Origin: JABMMZ01 sp964438995
GTDB taxonomy: Bacteria > Bacteroidota > Bacteroidia > NS11-12g > UBA955
Reading direction: 5' to 3'
NCBI GenBank assembly: GCA_964438995.1
Contig: CAYTMQ010000005.1
Location: 1 to 64,000 of the forward strand
Length of the DNA: 64,000 bases
In this document: one piece after another, positions 42,873 through 52,541 of the stretch
Layout of the letters: each line of letters opens with the position of its first letter
Numbering within the stretch: the stretch's first letter is position 1
Translations under genes and position numbers: made by a program
Notes under the pieces: generated by a model
Databases searched by the model: none
What the model saw: the letters and a program-made list of their open reading frames with translations, nothing else
What the model was told of the DNA's origin: nothing

Positions 42873-42910
42873 ATTGACTTAATAATTTATTAACAAAGAT
42901 ACGAAAAAAA

Positions 42911-43204
42911 TTATCTAAACTCCAAGACAATTTTTGAATTTAATTCAAAATTCTTTAAGCTTTTAGATTTGTAAGAAATGCATTCGACACTAATACCTTT
43001 AGATGCTTTAATGACATCTGATGGAATGTATACTTCTCCTTTTAGATTGGTATAGTATACGTATTTGGTACCTTCAAGAACAATTTTAGCACCACTAATG
43101 GTTTCATTGTTCTTATCAAGAATCTGAACCACTTGCACTGCACTGCGTTCTTCGGCCATCAAATTGGTGGTCATTAAAAGAAGTGCTAGTACTATTGATT
43201 TCAT
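42911..43204 (-). CDS. Small secreted protein with one carboxypeptidase-regulatory-like domain
   Basis: A 97-residue product: signal peptide 1-17 and then a single Ig-like domain (VQVVQILDKNNETISGAKIVLEGTKYVYYTNLKGEVYIPSDV ... VECISYKSKSL) of the same type found at the N-termini of TonB receptors. Stand-alone versions are common in Bacteroidota and their role is unknown. It lies 38 bp upstream of the MORN protein in the same direction and is divergent from the receptor gene at 43413. Confidence 0.7.
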   Translation of the reverse strand: MKSIVLALLLMTTNLMAEERSAVQVVQILDKNNETISGAKIVLEGTKYVYYTNLKGEVYIPSDVIKASKGISVECISYKSKSLKNFELNSKIVLEFR

Positions 43205-43412
43205 GGTAGCAAAACTATCTTTGCAGTGTTAACCCTAATTGAATCCAATATTAAGTTTATGTTATGGATTGTAAAATTGATAAAACCCTGATATAACCTT
43301 AAGAAAGAGATGATTTTTTGCTCATTTTAATTTCATATAACTATTTTAGTTCCTAACCGATAATTCATTTGTTGTTAAGACAAACTTAATATTGCAAATC
43401 GATTTTTGTGGC

Positions 43413-46244
43413 ATGAAAATCTCCATAAAAATTAGTGTTTTATTTCTTTTCGGATGTATGAGTTTATCTGCTTATTCTCAACAAGCAGTACTTAAAGGAT
43501 TTTTAAGAGACACTTTGTTAAAAGCTTCAGTTGAAAATGCAACAATTGAATTGTCAGGACCAATTACTAAAACCACTAAAAGTGACATCAATGGATTTTT
43601 TGTGTTCACAGATTTAAGTGCTGGTGTATATTCATTAAACATTACATCAAAAGCAAACAAACCAAAAAAGATGGACAGTATTGCCATCAATGGTATAGAC
43701 ACTTTCATTCTTGGAAAAATATATCTTTCAACCAATGTTACTTCAAAGAGAGGTGTTAAAGTAACCTATAAAAAACCAACCAGCACTGTTACATCTGCAG
43801 TACAAGTCGTTAAAAAAGCTGATGCAGTAGTGAATGCCATCAGTGGTGAACAAATCAACAAATCTACCGACAACAACTCAGCTCAAGCTGCTGCAAGAGT
43901 GCCTGGTGTTACATTAATGGAAAGCCGTTTCATCATGTTGCGTGGTTTAAGTCAGAGATACAATTCGGTGCAAATTAACAACATTAATGCACCTAGTACA
44001 GAAGTAGATAAAAGAGCTTTCTCATTCGATTTGATTCCTTCAAGTATGTTGGACAATATTGCCATTTACAAATCTGCATCAGGCGAATTGGCTGGAGATT
44101 TTGCTGGTGGTGTCATCAAACTACAAACCAAAAGTGATATTGAAAAAGATTTTACTTCCTATAGTATAGGTGTTGGTTACAGAGTCAATACATCTTTTAC
44201 AAAACACTATAACAATTCTGTTGGTTCAGCTACTGATTATTTAGGATTTGATGATGGAACAAGAGGACTTCCTTCTGGTTTCCCTAGCAGTATTATAGAA
44301 GCCAACACAGCTAAGAAAATAGAATATGCTAAAACACTCAACAACAATTTCTCATTAAACAACATGAGCTCTCCTTTAGATTTTGGTGTTGGGTTTGGAT
44401 TTGGTAAAAACATCAAATTGAAAAAAGGCGAGTTGTATACAGTTAACAATATAGGCATATCTACCAATTATCAATTCGCTTCTATGAAGCGTTACAGATA
44501 CCAATTCGATCAAACAGATTATGTAAGACAAATGTTTGATTATACTGACGAGAACTTATCTATTGAATCAAAAATGAGTATCCTTAGCAATTGGATATTT
44601 AAGAGAAACAAAAAAGCAACTTACACTCTAAAAAATTTATTCAATCAAGTTGGCGAAAACGAAACCACCATTAGAACTGGTAACAATCCAACTGAACGCC
44701 CTTTTGACGAATTTAAAAACTACGGTTTTCACTATACTTCAAGAAGATTGTACTTTGGTCAATTCGAAGCTTCTAAAAGATTAAGCGGTCCAGGCGAAAA
44801 ATTAGTATACACCCTAGGATATAGCAATGTAAACAGAGATGAACCTGATTACAGAAGATTTAGAACATTTAGACCAGCAGGTAGCAATGACCAATACACA
44901 TTAATAGATCCACCAAGTTCAAGTTTATTTGATGCTGCTAGATTCTATTCTAAATTAAATGAAAACACTTTTTCTGGTAATTTAAATTACGAGCGATTAT
45001 TTAAAAACTCGTTTGATACGACCAAATTCATCACATTCAAAACTGGAGCATATGCAGAATCTAAGAATAGAAATTTCTCTGCAAGATGGATGAGTTACTC
45101 ATATACAGGTGACCCAAGTCTAAAGAATGATTTCTTGAAAACACCAATAGACCAAATTTTTGATGCTGCAAATATGAATGCCGCGTCAGGATTCAAACTT
45201 CAAGAAGGTACAAATCCAAGTGATAAATACATTGCAAACAATCAATTGGGTGCTGCTTATGTCAACTTTGGTTTACCAATTAAACGCACAAAATTAAATG
45301 CTGGTTTAAGAACCGAATATTTCAACCAAACCCTTAACAGTGCCACCAATAACGGTCCGGTGAATGTAAAACTAACCAATTTGAATGTGCTTCCATCATT
45401 CAATGCTGCATTTTATTTAGACAGTGCCGCTGATAAAACATTGGTGAGATTTGGTTATGGTCGAACAGTTAACCGTCCAGAGTTTAGAGAATTGGCGCCT
45501 TTCGTTTACTACGATTTCATGTACGATGTGAACATTGTAGGTAACGAAAATTTGAAATCTGCCACCATCAACAACTTCGATTTACGTTTTGAGACCTACC
45601 CTACTTCAGGTGAAACATTTAGTGTAGGTTTGTTTTATAAAAACTTTACCAATCCAATTGAAAACTATGTACAACCAGTTGGTTTGAGTCAACAGTTCAC
45701 TCTAAAAAATGCGGCAAAAGCTACCAATTATGGACTTGAAGTAGAATTGAGAAGAGATTTCAACCAACATTCTCAAAACGACTTCATCAAACGCATGTCA
45801 GCTTTATTCAATGCTTCATACATCATCAGTAAAGTAGATTTGGGTAACGATAGCACTTTGTCTCAATCGCGTACTCGTCCATTACAAGGTCAGTCGCCAT
45901 ACATTATTAATGCAGCATTGCAATATGCAACTGATAGTGGTTTGACCATCAATGTAACATACAACATAATTGGTAAACGTATTGCTTATGTAGGTAACAA
46001 CATCTTCCCTACTGTATATGAAATGCCAAGACACTCTTTAGATTTAACTTTTATAAAAGAGATCAACAAAGTGATGACCATCAAAGTTGGTATTAGCGAT
46101 ATCTTGAATTACAAACACCAATTATGGCAAGACACCAACAACGATGGCAAAATAGATTATAAAACAGATAGAACAGACAATCAATTGTTAGAATACAGAA
46201 GAGGACAAATGATTAATTTTGGAATCAGTTTCAAATTCAAATAA
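43413..46244 (+). CDS. TonB-dependent receptor
   Basis: A 943-residue receptor beginning at ATG 43413 (signal peptide about 1-22, ending LSAYSQQ). The first domain is carboxypeptidase-regulatory-like (LKGFLRDTLLKASVENATIELSG). The plug has NAISGEQINKSTDNNSAQAAARVPGVTLMESRFIMLRGLSQRYNSVQINN and ends in SGELAGDFAGGVIKLQTK. The barrel closes with YRRGQMINFGISFKFK, a terminal strand with Phe at the third-last position. The ligand is unknown. Receptors of this kind are often encoded next to beta-helix lipoproteins like the one at 38594. A terminator follows. Confidence 0.9.
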   Translation: MKISIKISVLFLFGCMSLSAYSQQAVLKGFLRDTLLKASVENATIELSGPITKTTKSDINGFFVFTDLSAGVYSLNITSKANKPKKMDSIAINGIDTFILGKIYLSTNVTSKRGVKVTYKKPTSTVTSAVQVVKKADAVVNAISGEQINKSTDNNSAQAAARVPGVTLMESRFIMLRGLSQRYNSVQINNINAPSTEVDKRAFSFDLIPSSMLDNIAIYKSASGELAGDFAGGVIKLQTKSDIEKDFTSYSIGVGYRVNTSFTKHYNNSVGSATDYLGFDDGTRGLPSGFPSSIIEANTAKKIEYAKTLNNNFSLNNMSSPLDFGVGFGFGKNIKLKKGELYTVNNIGISTNYQFASMKRYRYQFDQTDYVRQMFDYTDENLSIESKMSILSNWIFKRNKKATYTLKNLFNQVGENETTIRTGNNPTERPFDEFKNYGFHYTSRRLYFGQFEASKRLSGPGEKLVYTLGYSNVNRDEPDYRRFRTFRPAGSNDQYTLIDPPSSSLFDAARFYSKLNENTFSGNLNYERLFKNSFDTTKFITFKTGAYAESKNRNFSARWMSYSYTGDPSLKNDFLKTPIDQIFDAANMNAASGFKLQEGTNPSDKYIANNQLGAAYVNFGLPIKRTKLNAGLRTEYFNQTLNSATNNGPVNVKLTNLNVLPSFNAAFYLDSAADKTLVRFGYGRTVNRPEFRELAPFVYYDFMYDVNIVGNENLKSATINNFDLRFETYPTSGETFSVGLFYKNFTNPIENYVQPVGLSQQFTLKNAAKATNYGLEVELRRDFNQHSQNDFIKRMSALFNASYIISKVDLGNDSTLSQSRTRPLQGQSPYIINAALQYATDSGLTINVTYNIIGKRIAYVGNNIFPTVYEMPRHSLDLTFIKEINKVMTIKVGISDILNYKHQLWQDTNNDGKIDYKTDRTDNQLLEYRRGQMINFGISFKFK

Positions 46245-46290
46245 TAGAATTTAAAGTTTCATCTGACAGAATAAAAACTTCAAGAAGAGG

Positions 46291-46326
46291 CGGCATTTTC
46301 CACAATTTTGGGAAATGCCGTTTTTT
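46291..46326 (+). terminator. Intrinsic terminator after the TonB receptor gene
   Basis: CGGCATTTTCC and GGGAAATGCCG pair around an 8-nt loop, followed by six T. One bulge is present in the stem. Confidence 0.85.
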
Positions 46327-46451
46327 ATTTTGGCCATTTTCATCGTTTAAAAACTCTGTCTCTAATGTTTAAGCGCTACTTAGAGTGTTCAATAAATCTG
46401 ACAAGTAAAAAATACTAAGCGAAAAAAAAAACCACATTTTTACAAAAAAAA

Positions 46452-46483
46452 TTGAAAACATATAACTGTGAAATATATTTTTG
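46452..46483 (+). promoter_or_regulatory. Bacteroidota-type promoter for the acidic protein gene
   Basis: TTG (46452-46454), a 21-nt spacer, and TATTTTTG (46476-46483) fit the -33/-7 consensus. The predicted start of transcription is near 46490, which supports ATG 46506 rather than the in-frame TTG at 46452. Confidence 0.65.
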
Positions 46484-46505
46484 CAGTGATAGAAATAACA
46501 TCTTA

Positions 46506-46829
46506 ATGGACAAGAAAAGAAGAATAGTAGATTACAGCAATGTTCCGGATGAAATCCTAAACAAGTTAGGTGAGCTGTACCCAAATGGTTATGAGCGTGA
46601 TGTCATTAAATTTCCTAATGCCAAAGGAGAGATGGTTTCTGCTGTCAGAGTTGAGACAGACGACACAATCTTTCTCATCAAGGTTTCATCTCAATTGAAA
46701 CAAATGTTTGATGACTTGGATATTGAAGAAATGGATTTCAGCAATGAAGAGAAAGATGAAATTGGTGGAGATGATGAAGATGACGACCAATACAGCAAAG
46801 ACAAACCTGAAGAAGATTACGAAGATTAA
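46506..46829 (+). CDS. Small protein with strongly acidic C-terminus
   Basis: A 107-residue cytosolic protein. Residues 1-75 form a folded-looking module (KKRRIVDYSNVPDEILNKLGELYPNGYERDVIKFPNAKGEMVSAVRVETDDTIFLIKVS). Residues about 80-107 are nearly all Asp and Glu, ending KPEEDYED. The acidic tail could mimic nucleic acid or bind basic proteins; that is inference. A similar small protein recurs in Bacteroidota but has no known function to my knowledge. It has its own promoter and a terminator shared with murF. Confidence 0.7.
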   Translation: MDKKRRIVDYSNVPDEILNKLGELYPNGYERDVIKFPNAKGEMVSAVRVETDDTIFLIKVSSQLKQMFDDLDIEEMDFSNEEKDEIGGDDEDDDQYSKDKPEEDYED

Positions 46830-46855
46830 TCTCCTTTAACTTATAAAATACTATT

Positions 46856-46884
46856 AGCATGTTCAAAAGACATGCTTTTTTTTT
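46856..46884. terminator. Terminator between the acidic protein gene and murF
   Basis: AGCATGT-TCAAAAG-ACATGCT followed by a T-run on the plus strand. It serves rightward transcription; the leftward murF message lacks a T-run on its side, so termination there is less certain. Confidence 0.75.
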
Positions 46885-48160
46885 ACACCAGTCCTAGAAA
46901 ATCTTCCATCTTCATACCTCTTGATCCTTTAATTAAAATCAGAGCGTTTTTAAAATCTTGTTGCTTGACATAAGTCAATGCCGCATCCTTATCTGCAAAT
47001 TTTGTAGAAGAGTTGCCTGTTGTATTAGCGAAAGCTTTTCCAACCAATATCGTAATTGTATTTGATAACGTATCGCACAAATTTGCAATACTTTGATGTT
47101 CTTCAGCTTCAAAACTTCCAAGTTCAAACATATCTCCAAGTAGAACAACCTTTTGACCAGCCATACTTTCGATAGTCTTTAAAGCCATCTCTACACTTGA
47201 TGGATTGGCATTATAGGCATCTAATATGATGGTGTTGCCTTTTTCAGATTTGATGATTTGAGAACGGTTGTTGGTTGGTCGATAGCGCTCTATCCCTTTT
47301 TTAATAGCATCAAGTGGCATGTTAAAATACAATGCCACAGACATAACAGCAACAATGTTCTGAAAATTGTGAATACCTGGAAGCACTGAATGTATGTGAG
47401 TACCTTGATACTTGAATTCAATTTCTGGAACAGTATTGACAAAACTATATTCTTCAGAATGTGTTGAGTATGTTGAATAATGTTTTAATCGTTTACTCAT
47501 ATTATTCAACCACATATCATCTGCATTAACAAAGGCAAATCCATTGGTCTTTAACAAGTAATCAAATAGTTCACTTTCTGCTCTAGCAACACCTTCCATT
47601 GAACCAAATCCTTCTAAATGTTCTTTGCCGATATTTGTAATCAAACCAAAATCTGGCAGAGCAATTTCGCAAAGTTCTTTAATATCTCCTGCCCTATTGG
47701 TGCCTAACTCTACTACAGCTAATGTGTGATTTGGACGCAATTTCAACAAAGTAAGTGGCACCCCAATATGATTGTTTAAATTACCTGCTGTAAAATGGGT
47801 GTCGTATTGAGTTGATAACACAGAAACGAGCAACTCTTTTGTGGTAGTTTTACCGTTGCTCCCTCCTATTCCTATCACTTTAGAAGGCATTAATTGACGA
47901 TGATGAGAAGCAAGCTGTTGTAAGGTCTTGAGTGCATCAGGAACCAATATAATTCTTTCATCTTCAAATCGATTCTCATCGGCAACGACATACTTTGCAC
48001 CTTTTTCCAATGCCTGCAAAGCGAACTCATTGGCATTGAAGTTCTCTCCTTTTAAAGCCAAGAACATAGAACCACTCTCTATTTTTCTTGTATCCGTAGA
48101 AAGTTGCATGTCGCATTCCAAGAATTTTTGGTAAATTGATGCTATGTCGTTCATCATCAT
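46883..48160 (-). CDS. murF: UDP-N-acetylmuramoyl-tripeptide--D-alanyl-D-alanine ligase
   Basis: A complete 425-residue Mur ligase. STDTRKIESGSMFLALKGENFNAN is the UDP-binding domain, VIGIGGSNGKTTTKELL (about 94-110) is the ATP loop, AGNLNNHIGVPLTLL and VVELGTNRAGDI are central-domain motifs, and ILDAYNANPSSVEMAL is the C-terminal-domain MurF signature. It adds D-Ala-D-Ala to the peptidoglycan precursor. Three consecutive ATG codons (48160, 48157, 48154) make the exact start ambiguous by two residues. No other mur genes are adjacent, although envelope genes surround it. Confidence 0.96.
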   Translation of the reverse strand: MMMNDIASIYQKFLECDMQLSTDTRKIESGSMFLALKGENFNANEFALQALEKGAKYVVADENRFEDERIILVPDALKTLQQLASHHRQLMPSKVIGIGGSNGKTTTKELLVSVLSTQYDTHFTAGNLNNHIGVPLTLLKLRPNHTLAVVELGTNRAGDIKELCEIALPDFGLITNIGKEHLEGFGSMEGVARAESELFDYLLKTNGFAFVNADDMWLNNMSKRLKHYSTYSTHSEEYSFVNTVPEIEFKYQGTHIHSVLPGIHNFQNIVAVMSVALYFNMPLDAIKKGIERYRPTNNRSQIIKSEKGNTIILDAYNANPSSVEMALKTIESMAGQKVVLLGDMFELGSFEAEEHQSIANLCDTLSNTITILVGKAFANTTGNSSTKFADKDAALTYVKQQDFKNALILIKGSRGMKMEDFLGLV

Positions 48161-48242
48161 GTGACAAAAATATAACTTTTAAAAATATGGTGCAGCGAAT
48201 ATTACAATTTTGTGTCTTATTTAGTATATTTGTATGTATACC

Positions 48243-50582
48243 ATGAAAAAACAACTACCTATTCTGCTTTTAACCATTGTTTTTGCCATTTCAAGTGACA
48301 TTTATGCACAGAAATTTCCATACTATATATCAGATAGTATGTTCTTTGTAGACAACAACAATGTCAATATTGGCAAAGCATTGTCTGGTGGATTTCACTG
48401 CCCTCAATTCAGTCCGTGTGACTTAAATGGGGATGGTAAAAAAGACATTGTTGTTTACGATAAACTTGATGGTAGCATTAGTACATACATCAACAAGGGC
48501 GCAAAAGGTGAAGTAAAATATGAACTTGACAATCATTACGCTGCTTATTTTCCAAAATTAAAGCCATTTGCTTGGATGTTGATGCGCGATTACGACAACG
48601 ATGGTTACGAAGATTTATTTACTACAAATTCTCAGAATTATATCATTTATAAAAACATTTCATTTACTGTTACTGGTCGACCAGCATTTGTTGAATTACC
48701 AGCTCTACAGTACAGAAATATGAGTTCGACTGGCTCTCCTATTTTATACAACAATATGTCAACGCCTTCAATTCACTTGCCTGGAATTTTTGACATTGAT
48801 TTTGATGGCGATTTGGATATCATGAGCTATTCTAATGTTGGTGGAGCTATTACACTTTGGCAAAACTACCAAGTTGAAAAGGGTTTGCCTTACGATAGTA
48901 TGAAATTTTACTTGGTCGATTTGTGTTGGGGTTACTTCAACGATTACGATTGCAACAGTTATGTCGTAAATACCTGCTCAGAAAAGTATTGGAGGTTATA
49001 TGGTGAACGACATACCAATGGTTCTTCTATTACTTTATTTGATGCTGATAACGATAAAGACATTGATTTATTGATAGGTAACGAAGGTTGTTCGCATATG
49101 ACCATGTTATACAATGTCAAACTCAAGAACCACTTTGGTTATGATTCTTTTTACGCTTATGACACCAATTACGTTACACCCAATAACAGAGCCGATGTTT
49201 CGATTTATCCAGCAGCTTATTTTATGGATGTAGACAATGATGGCAATAGAGATTTGATTTATGCGCCTAATTCTACCAACTTCGCATATTTTATTGAAGA
49301 AATCAACCAAGTTAGGTGGTTTAAAAATATAGGAACAGATAGTATACCTCAATGGGGACAACAACAAGCTTTATTTACCAATGAGATTATAGACAATGGT
49401 AACCACAGCTCTTGGTCGTGCGCCGACTGGGATAAAGATGGTGACTTGGATTGTTTGGCTGCTGTAAATGGTAATGCATATTCAACAAGAGATACTGCTG
49501 ATAAAATTTACCTTTACGAAAATATTGGTACTGCTAAAAATGCTAAATTCCAATTGAAATCATCCAATTTCGGTGGATTTATGGGCGAACGTATCAATAG
49601 CTTAACCATTGCAACTGCAGATATGGACAACGATGGCAAATTGGATTTGGTTTGTGGCAATGATAAAGGAGAAGTGTTGTATTACAGAAACACTTCAAGC
49701 ACTAGCAATACATTGAATCCTACTTTTACTTTTGCAAACAATACCTTTACTGGGTTCAAGTTAGATGTTGGTGGATTTAGTGCACCTGCTGTAGCAGACA
49801 TCAACTCAGATGGATTAAAAGATTTGGTGATTGGCAGAAGCGATAGCATGTTGAGTTATTACAGAAATGTTGGTACTCTAAGTCAACCAAATTTCAGCAT
49901 TGTTACCAATAAATTCGGTGGCATTAAAGCTTATGACTCAATTGGATTTCAATACATCTACGACGATACTTTTGCTATCATAGGATACTTTCCAGTATAT
50001 GAAAAAGCAACTTACTCAAGACCTGCAATAATGGACATTGATGGCGATGACACATTAGAAATCGTCGTGGCAAACTCATTAGGAACCTTAAGAATGTATA
50101 GAATTGATGGCAGTAAGCCAACCTCTAACTTCAAACAACTTGATTCTTTCTATTATAAAAAGGGTGTTGCCAACGAGAAATTCTATCAACCAGACATGGG
50201 TAATTTCACTTCTGTTTGTTTGGCAGATTTAAATGCTGATAGTGTTCCAGAATTGATTGTACCAATCAACAGAGGAGGTATTCAATATTTGAAACCACAG
50301 TTTGCTCACAAGCATAAGGTGTCTATTAAAGACGTTGTGTACAATCAAATCAATGGATTTCCAAATCCAGCCAACAATACCATAGAGTTTGCTATCAATT
50401 ATGATGAGGTTTTGAGCATTGACGTTTACAATAGTCTTGGTCAAAAAATTCCAGTTACTTATTCTTCAACTGGAGAATTCATCACCTTAAATACTTCAGA
50501 TTTTGCATCTGGATTTTATATCATCAACATCAAATCCAATCAAGAAAAAACCTATACTTCGAAGTTCCAAATCATTCACTAA
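48243..50582 (+). CDS. Secreted FG-GAP/VCBS repeat protein with T9SS sorting domain
   Basis: A 779-residue exported protein (signal peptide 1-22, ending DIYAQK). It carries many calcium-binding-like repeats of a beta-propeller: CDLNGDGKKDIVVYD, RDYDNDGYEDLFTT, FDIDFDGDLDIMSY, FDADNDKDIDLLIGN, MDVDNDGNRDLIYA, DMDNDGKLDLVCGND, DINSDGLKDLVIG, MDIDGDDTLEIVVA. The last 75 residues (NGFPNPANNTIEFAIN ... SGFYIINI ... YTSKFQIIH) form a T9SS type A sorting domain. It is likely a surface adhesin or binding protein. TATATTTG at 48225-48232 could be its -7 element; ATG 48243 is preferred to ATG 48234. Confidence 0.88.
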   Translation: MKKQLPILLLTIVFAISSDIYAQKFPYYISDSMFFVDNNNVNIGKALSGGFHCPQFSPCDLNGDGKKDIVVYDKLDGSISTYINKGAKGEVKYELDNHYAAYFPKLKPFAWMLMRDYDNDGYEDLFTTNSQNYIIYKNISFTVTGRPAFVELPALQYRNMSSTGSPILYNNMSTPSIHLPGIFDIDFDGDLDIMSYSNVGGAITLWQNYQVEKGLPYDSMKFYLVDLCWGYFNDYDCNSYVVNTCSEKYWRLYGERHTNGSSITLFDADNDKDIDLLIGNEGCSHMTMLYNVKLKNHFGYDSFYAYDTNYVTPNNRADVSIYPAAYFMDVDNDGNRDLIYAPNSTNFAYFIEEINQVRWFKNIGTDSIPQWGQQQALFTNEIIDNGNHSSWSCADWDKDGDLDCLAAVNGNAYSTRDTADKIYLYENIGTAKNAKFQLKSSNFGGFMGERINSLTIATADMDNDGKLDLVCGNDKGEVLYYRNTSSTSNTLNPTFTFANNTFTGFKLDVGGFSAPAVADINSDGLKDLVIGRSDSMLSYYRNVGTLSQPNFSIVTNKFGGIKAYDSIGFQYIYDDTFAIIGYFPVYEKATYSRPAIMDIDGDDTLEIVVANSLGTLRMYRIDGSKPTSNFKQLDSFYYKKGVANEKFYQPDMGNFTSVCLADLNADSVPELIVPINRGGIQYLKPQFAHKHKVSIKDVVYNQINGFPNPANNTIEFAINYDEVLSIDVYNSLGQKIPVTYSSTGEFITLNTSDFASGFYIINIKSNQEKTYTSKFQIIH

Positions 50583-51193
50583 TGACTAAGAGTGCTCAAA
50601 TTGACCAATATATATTAAAGTCACCCGAGTTTGCGCAACCAATTTTAGAACATCTCCGACTCATCATACATACTGCTTGTCCAGAAGTAGAAGAAGCGAT
50701 TAAATGGAGTTTCCCTAACTTCGTATACAAAGGGAAAATTCTGTGTAGCATGGCTGCTTTTAAAAAGCATTGTTCGTTTGGATTTTGGAACAGTGCCAAC
50801 ATTGAAGACAACAAGCAATTGTTAGAAAAAGTTGGCAGAACAGCTATGGGTAATTTGGGCAAAATTGAAAGTTTGGACCAACTTCCAGATGCTGAAGATT
50901 TGGTTCTTTTAATTGTTTCAGCAGCCAAACAAATTGATGAAGGTAAAGGCAGTATACCAAAGAAAACAAGTGATAAAGGCGAATTAAAAGTCCCAGAAAT
51001 ACTCATTAAAGCACTTAAAAAAAATGCAGAAGCGGCAAAACAATTTGCTGACTTTAGTACCTCTCAGAAAAGAGAATATGCCGACTGGATCAACGAAGCT
51101 AAAACTGAAGCTACAGCTTTAAAAAGATTAGAAACAGCTACAGAATGGATTGCAGAAGGTAAAACCAGAAACTGGAAGTATATGAAAAAATGA
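50582..51193 (+). CDS. DUF1801/YdeI-like protein
   Basis: A 203-residue cytosolic protein. The N-terminal DUF1801 module (LEHLRLIIHTACPEVEEAIKWSFPNFVYKGKILCSMAAFKKHCSFGFW) is followed by a C-terminal YdeI/OmpD-associated helical tail (FADFSTSQKREYADWINEAKTEATALKRLETATEWIAEGKTRNWKYM). YdeI relatives have been linked to bacteriocin and acid protection, but mechanism and role here are unknown. It is coupled to the FG-GAP gene by a TAATG overlap. The stop codon abuts the convergent desaturase stop with no gap. Confidence 0.87.
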   Translation: MTKSAQIDQYILKSPEFAQPILEHLRLIIHTACPEVEEAIKWSFPNFVYKGKILCSMAAFKKHCSFGFWNSANIEDNKQLLEKVGRTAMGNLGKIESLDQLPDAEDLVLLIVSAAKQIDEGKGSIPKKTSDKGELKVPEILIKALKKNAEAAKQFADFSTSQKREYADWINEAKTEATALKRLETATEWIAEGKTRNWKYMKK

Positions 51194-52279
51194 TTAAGCC
51201 GCTACAGGCTCATCCCCCAACTTATGCATCATTTTAAAATGCGAACGGATGGCTTCTCCAAATGATTTGAATTCATTGTGCTGAATGCCATATTTTTTGG
51301 CCAATTCAATCACTATTTTTCGAATGGCTGGGTAATGCACATGACTTACTTTTGGGAATAAGTGATGTTCTACTTGGAAATTCAATCCACCAAGCGACCA
51401 AGTTAAAAATTTGTTGTCTGGACAAAAATCAAATGTGGTTTTCATTTGAAAAATCGCCCAATCTTCTTGAATGGCTAGAACACCTGTTTCTTGGGCATCA
51501 GCATACTCTGCTCCTTCAACCACATGGGCTAATTGAAACACAACTGACATCACGATACCCATTACGAAGTTGAAAAACAGAAATCCAATTATAAACTTCG
51601 AGAATCCAACAAAAATGATGGGTACTACCATATAAAAACCGATATAAAACAACTTGGTGATCCAAAAGCTTAAATGGTCTTGAATTCTTTTCTTAGGTAA
51701 ATCTGTGGTGTGAACTTTATCTGTAAAGTATTTTTGAGAATCCATCCAGAACACCCAGAACATAGTTGATATGCCATATAAAAACAACATATAGTAACTT
51801 TGGTACTTGTGCAACTTGTTATAAGGTTGGTTTGGAGACATCCTTAAGAATGGCGGTTTGAAAATATCGTCGTCTACGCCATCAACATTCGTATAAGTGT
51901 GGTGAAGAACGTTGTGTTTTACTTTCCAGAATCTACTTTCTGCACCTAGGAAGTTCATGCTATACCCAAATACTTCATTCACATTGCTGTTGTTAGAAAA
52001 AGCACCGTGACATGAGTCGTGCATGACGTTGAAGCCGATAAAAGCTAAAAAAGTTCCAAAGATGGTTAATAATAAAAAGTTAAGGGCAACAGATTCAGGC
52101 TGAACAAACACCAAAACACTGTATACTGATAATACAACAGCATACATAAAAAATGCTTTGAAGTACAATTTAGCATTGCCTCTTTGAGACATGTTCTTGT
52201 CTTTAAAATACTGTTTTACTCTGTCGTTTAATTCGATGTGAAACTGTCTGTTGTTAGTCGCAAATGAAATTTGTGGCAT
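51194..52279 (-). CDS. Membrane fatty-acid desaturase
   Basis: A 361-residue di-iron desaturase with the three histidine boxes HDSCH (87-91), HNVLHH (122-127) and QVEHHLFP (about 305-312). Hydrophobic helices lie between the first and third boxes. The Gln at the start of the third box is typical of front-end desaturases, though no cytochrome b5 domain is fused, so electrons must come from a separate carrier. It introduces a double bond into an acyl chain; position and substrate are unknown. ATG 52279 fits the family better than the upstream codon at 52315. A TACTTTTG motif upstream on the minus strand (52295-52302) may be its -7 element. Confidence 0.92.
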   Translation of the reverse strand: MPQISFATNNRQFHIELNDRVKQYFKDKNMSQRGNAKLYFKAFFMYAVVLSVYSVLVFVQPESVALNFLLLTIFGTFLAFIGFNVMHDSCHGAFSNNSNVNEVFGYSMNFLGAESRFWKVKHNVLHHTYTNVDGVDDDIFKPPFLRMSPNQPYNKLHKYQSYYMLFLYGISTMFWVFWMDSQKYFTDKVHTTDLPKKRIQDHLSFWITKLFYIGFYMVVPIIFVGFSKFIIGFLFFNFVMGIVMSVVFQLAHVVEGAEYADAQETGVLAIQEDWAIFQMKTTFDFCPDNKFLTWSLGGLNFQVEHHLFPKVSHVHYPAIRKIVIELAKKYGIQHNEFKSFGEAIRSHFKMMHKLGDEPVAA

Positions 52280-52541
52280 ATTTTTATTGGAGTACAAAAG
52301 TAATAAAACTATCATATAATTCTATGAGATTGAGCAGAATCAGAGAATGATTAAGAAAAAAGTAGATTTTTTTAAACAGAAAAACCCTGCCAAGGTTTTT
52401 GAAAGTAAAACAAATATCTCCATCGCAAACGCTTACTAATCTGCACCTTACAATACTTTCTCAAAATCTATTTTAAATTTCATAAACACCTTTTACTCAA
52501 AATCAACTACTTACAATCATCAATTTGATTAACTTTGTCCC

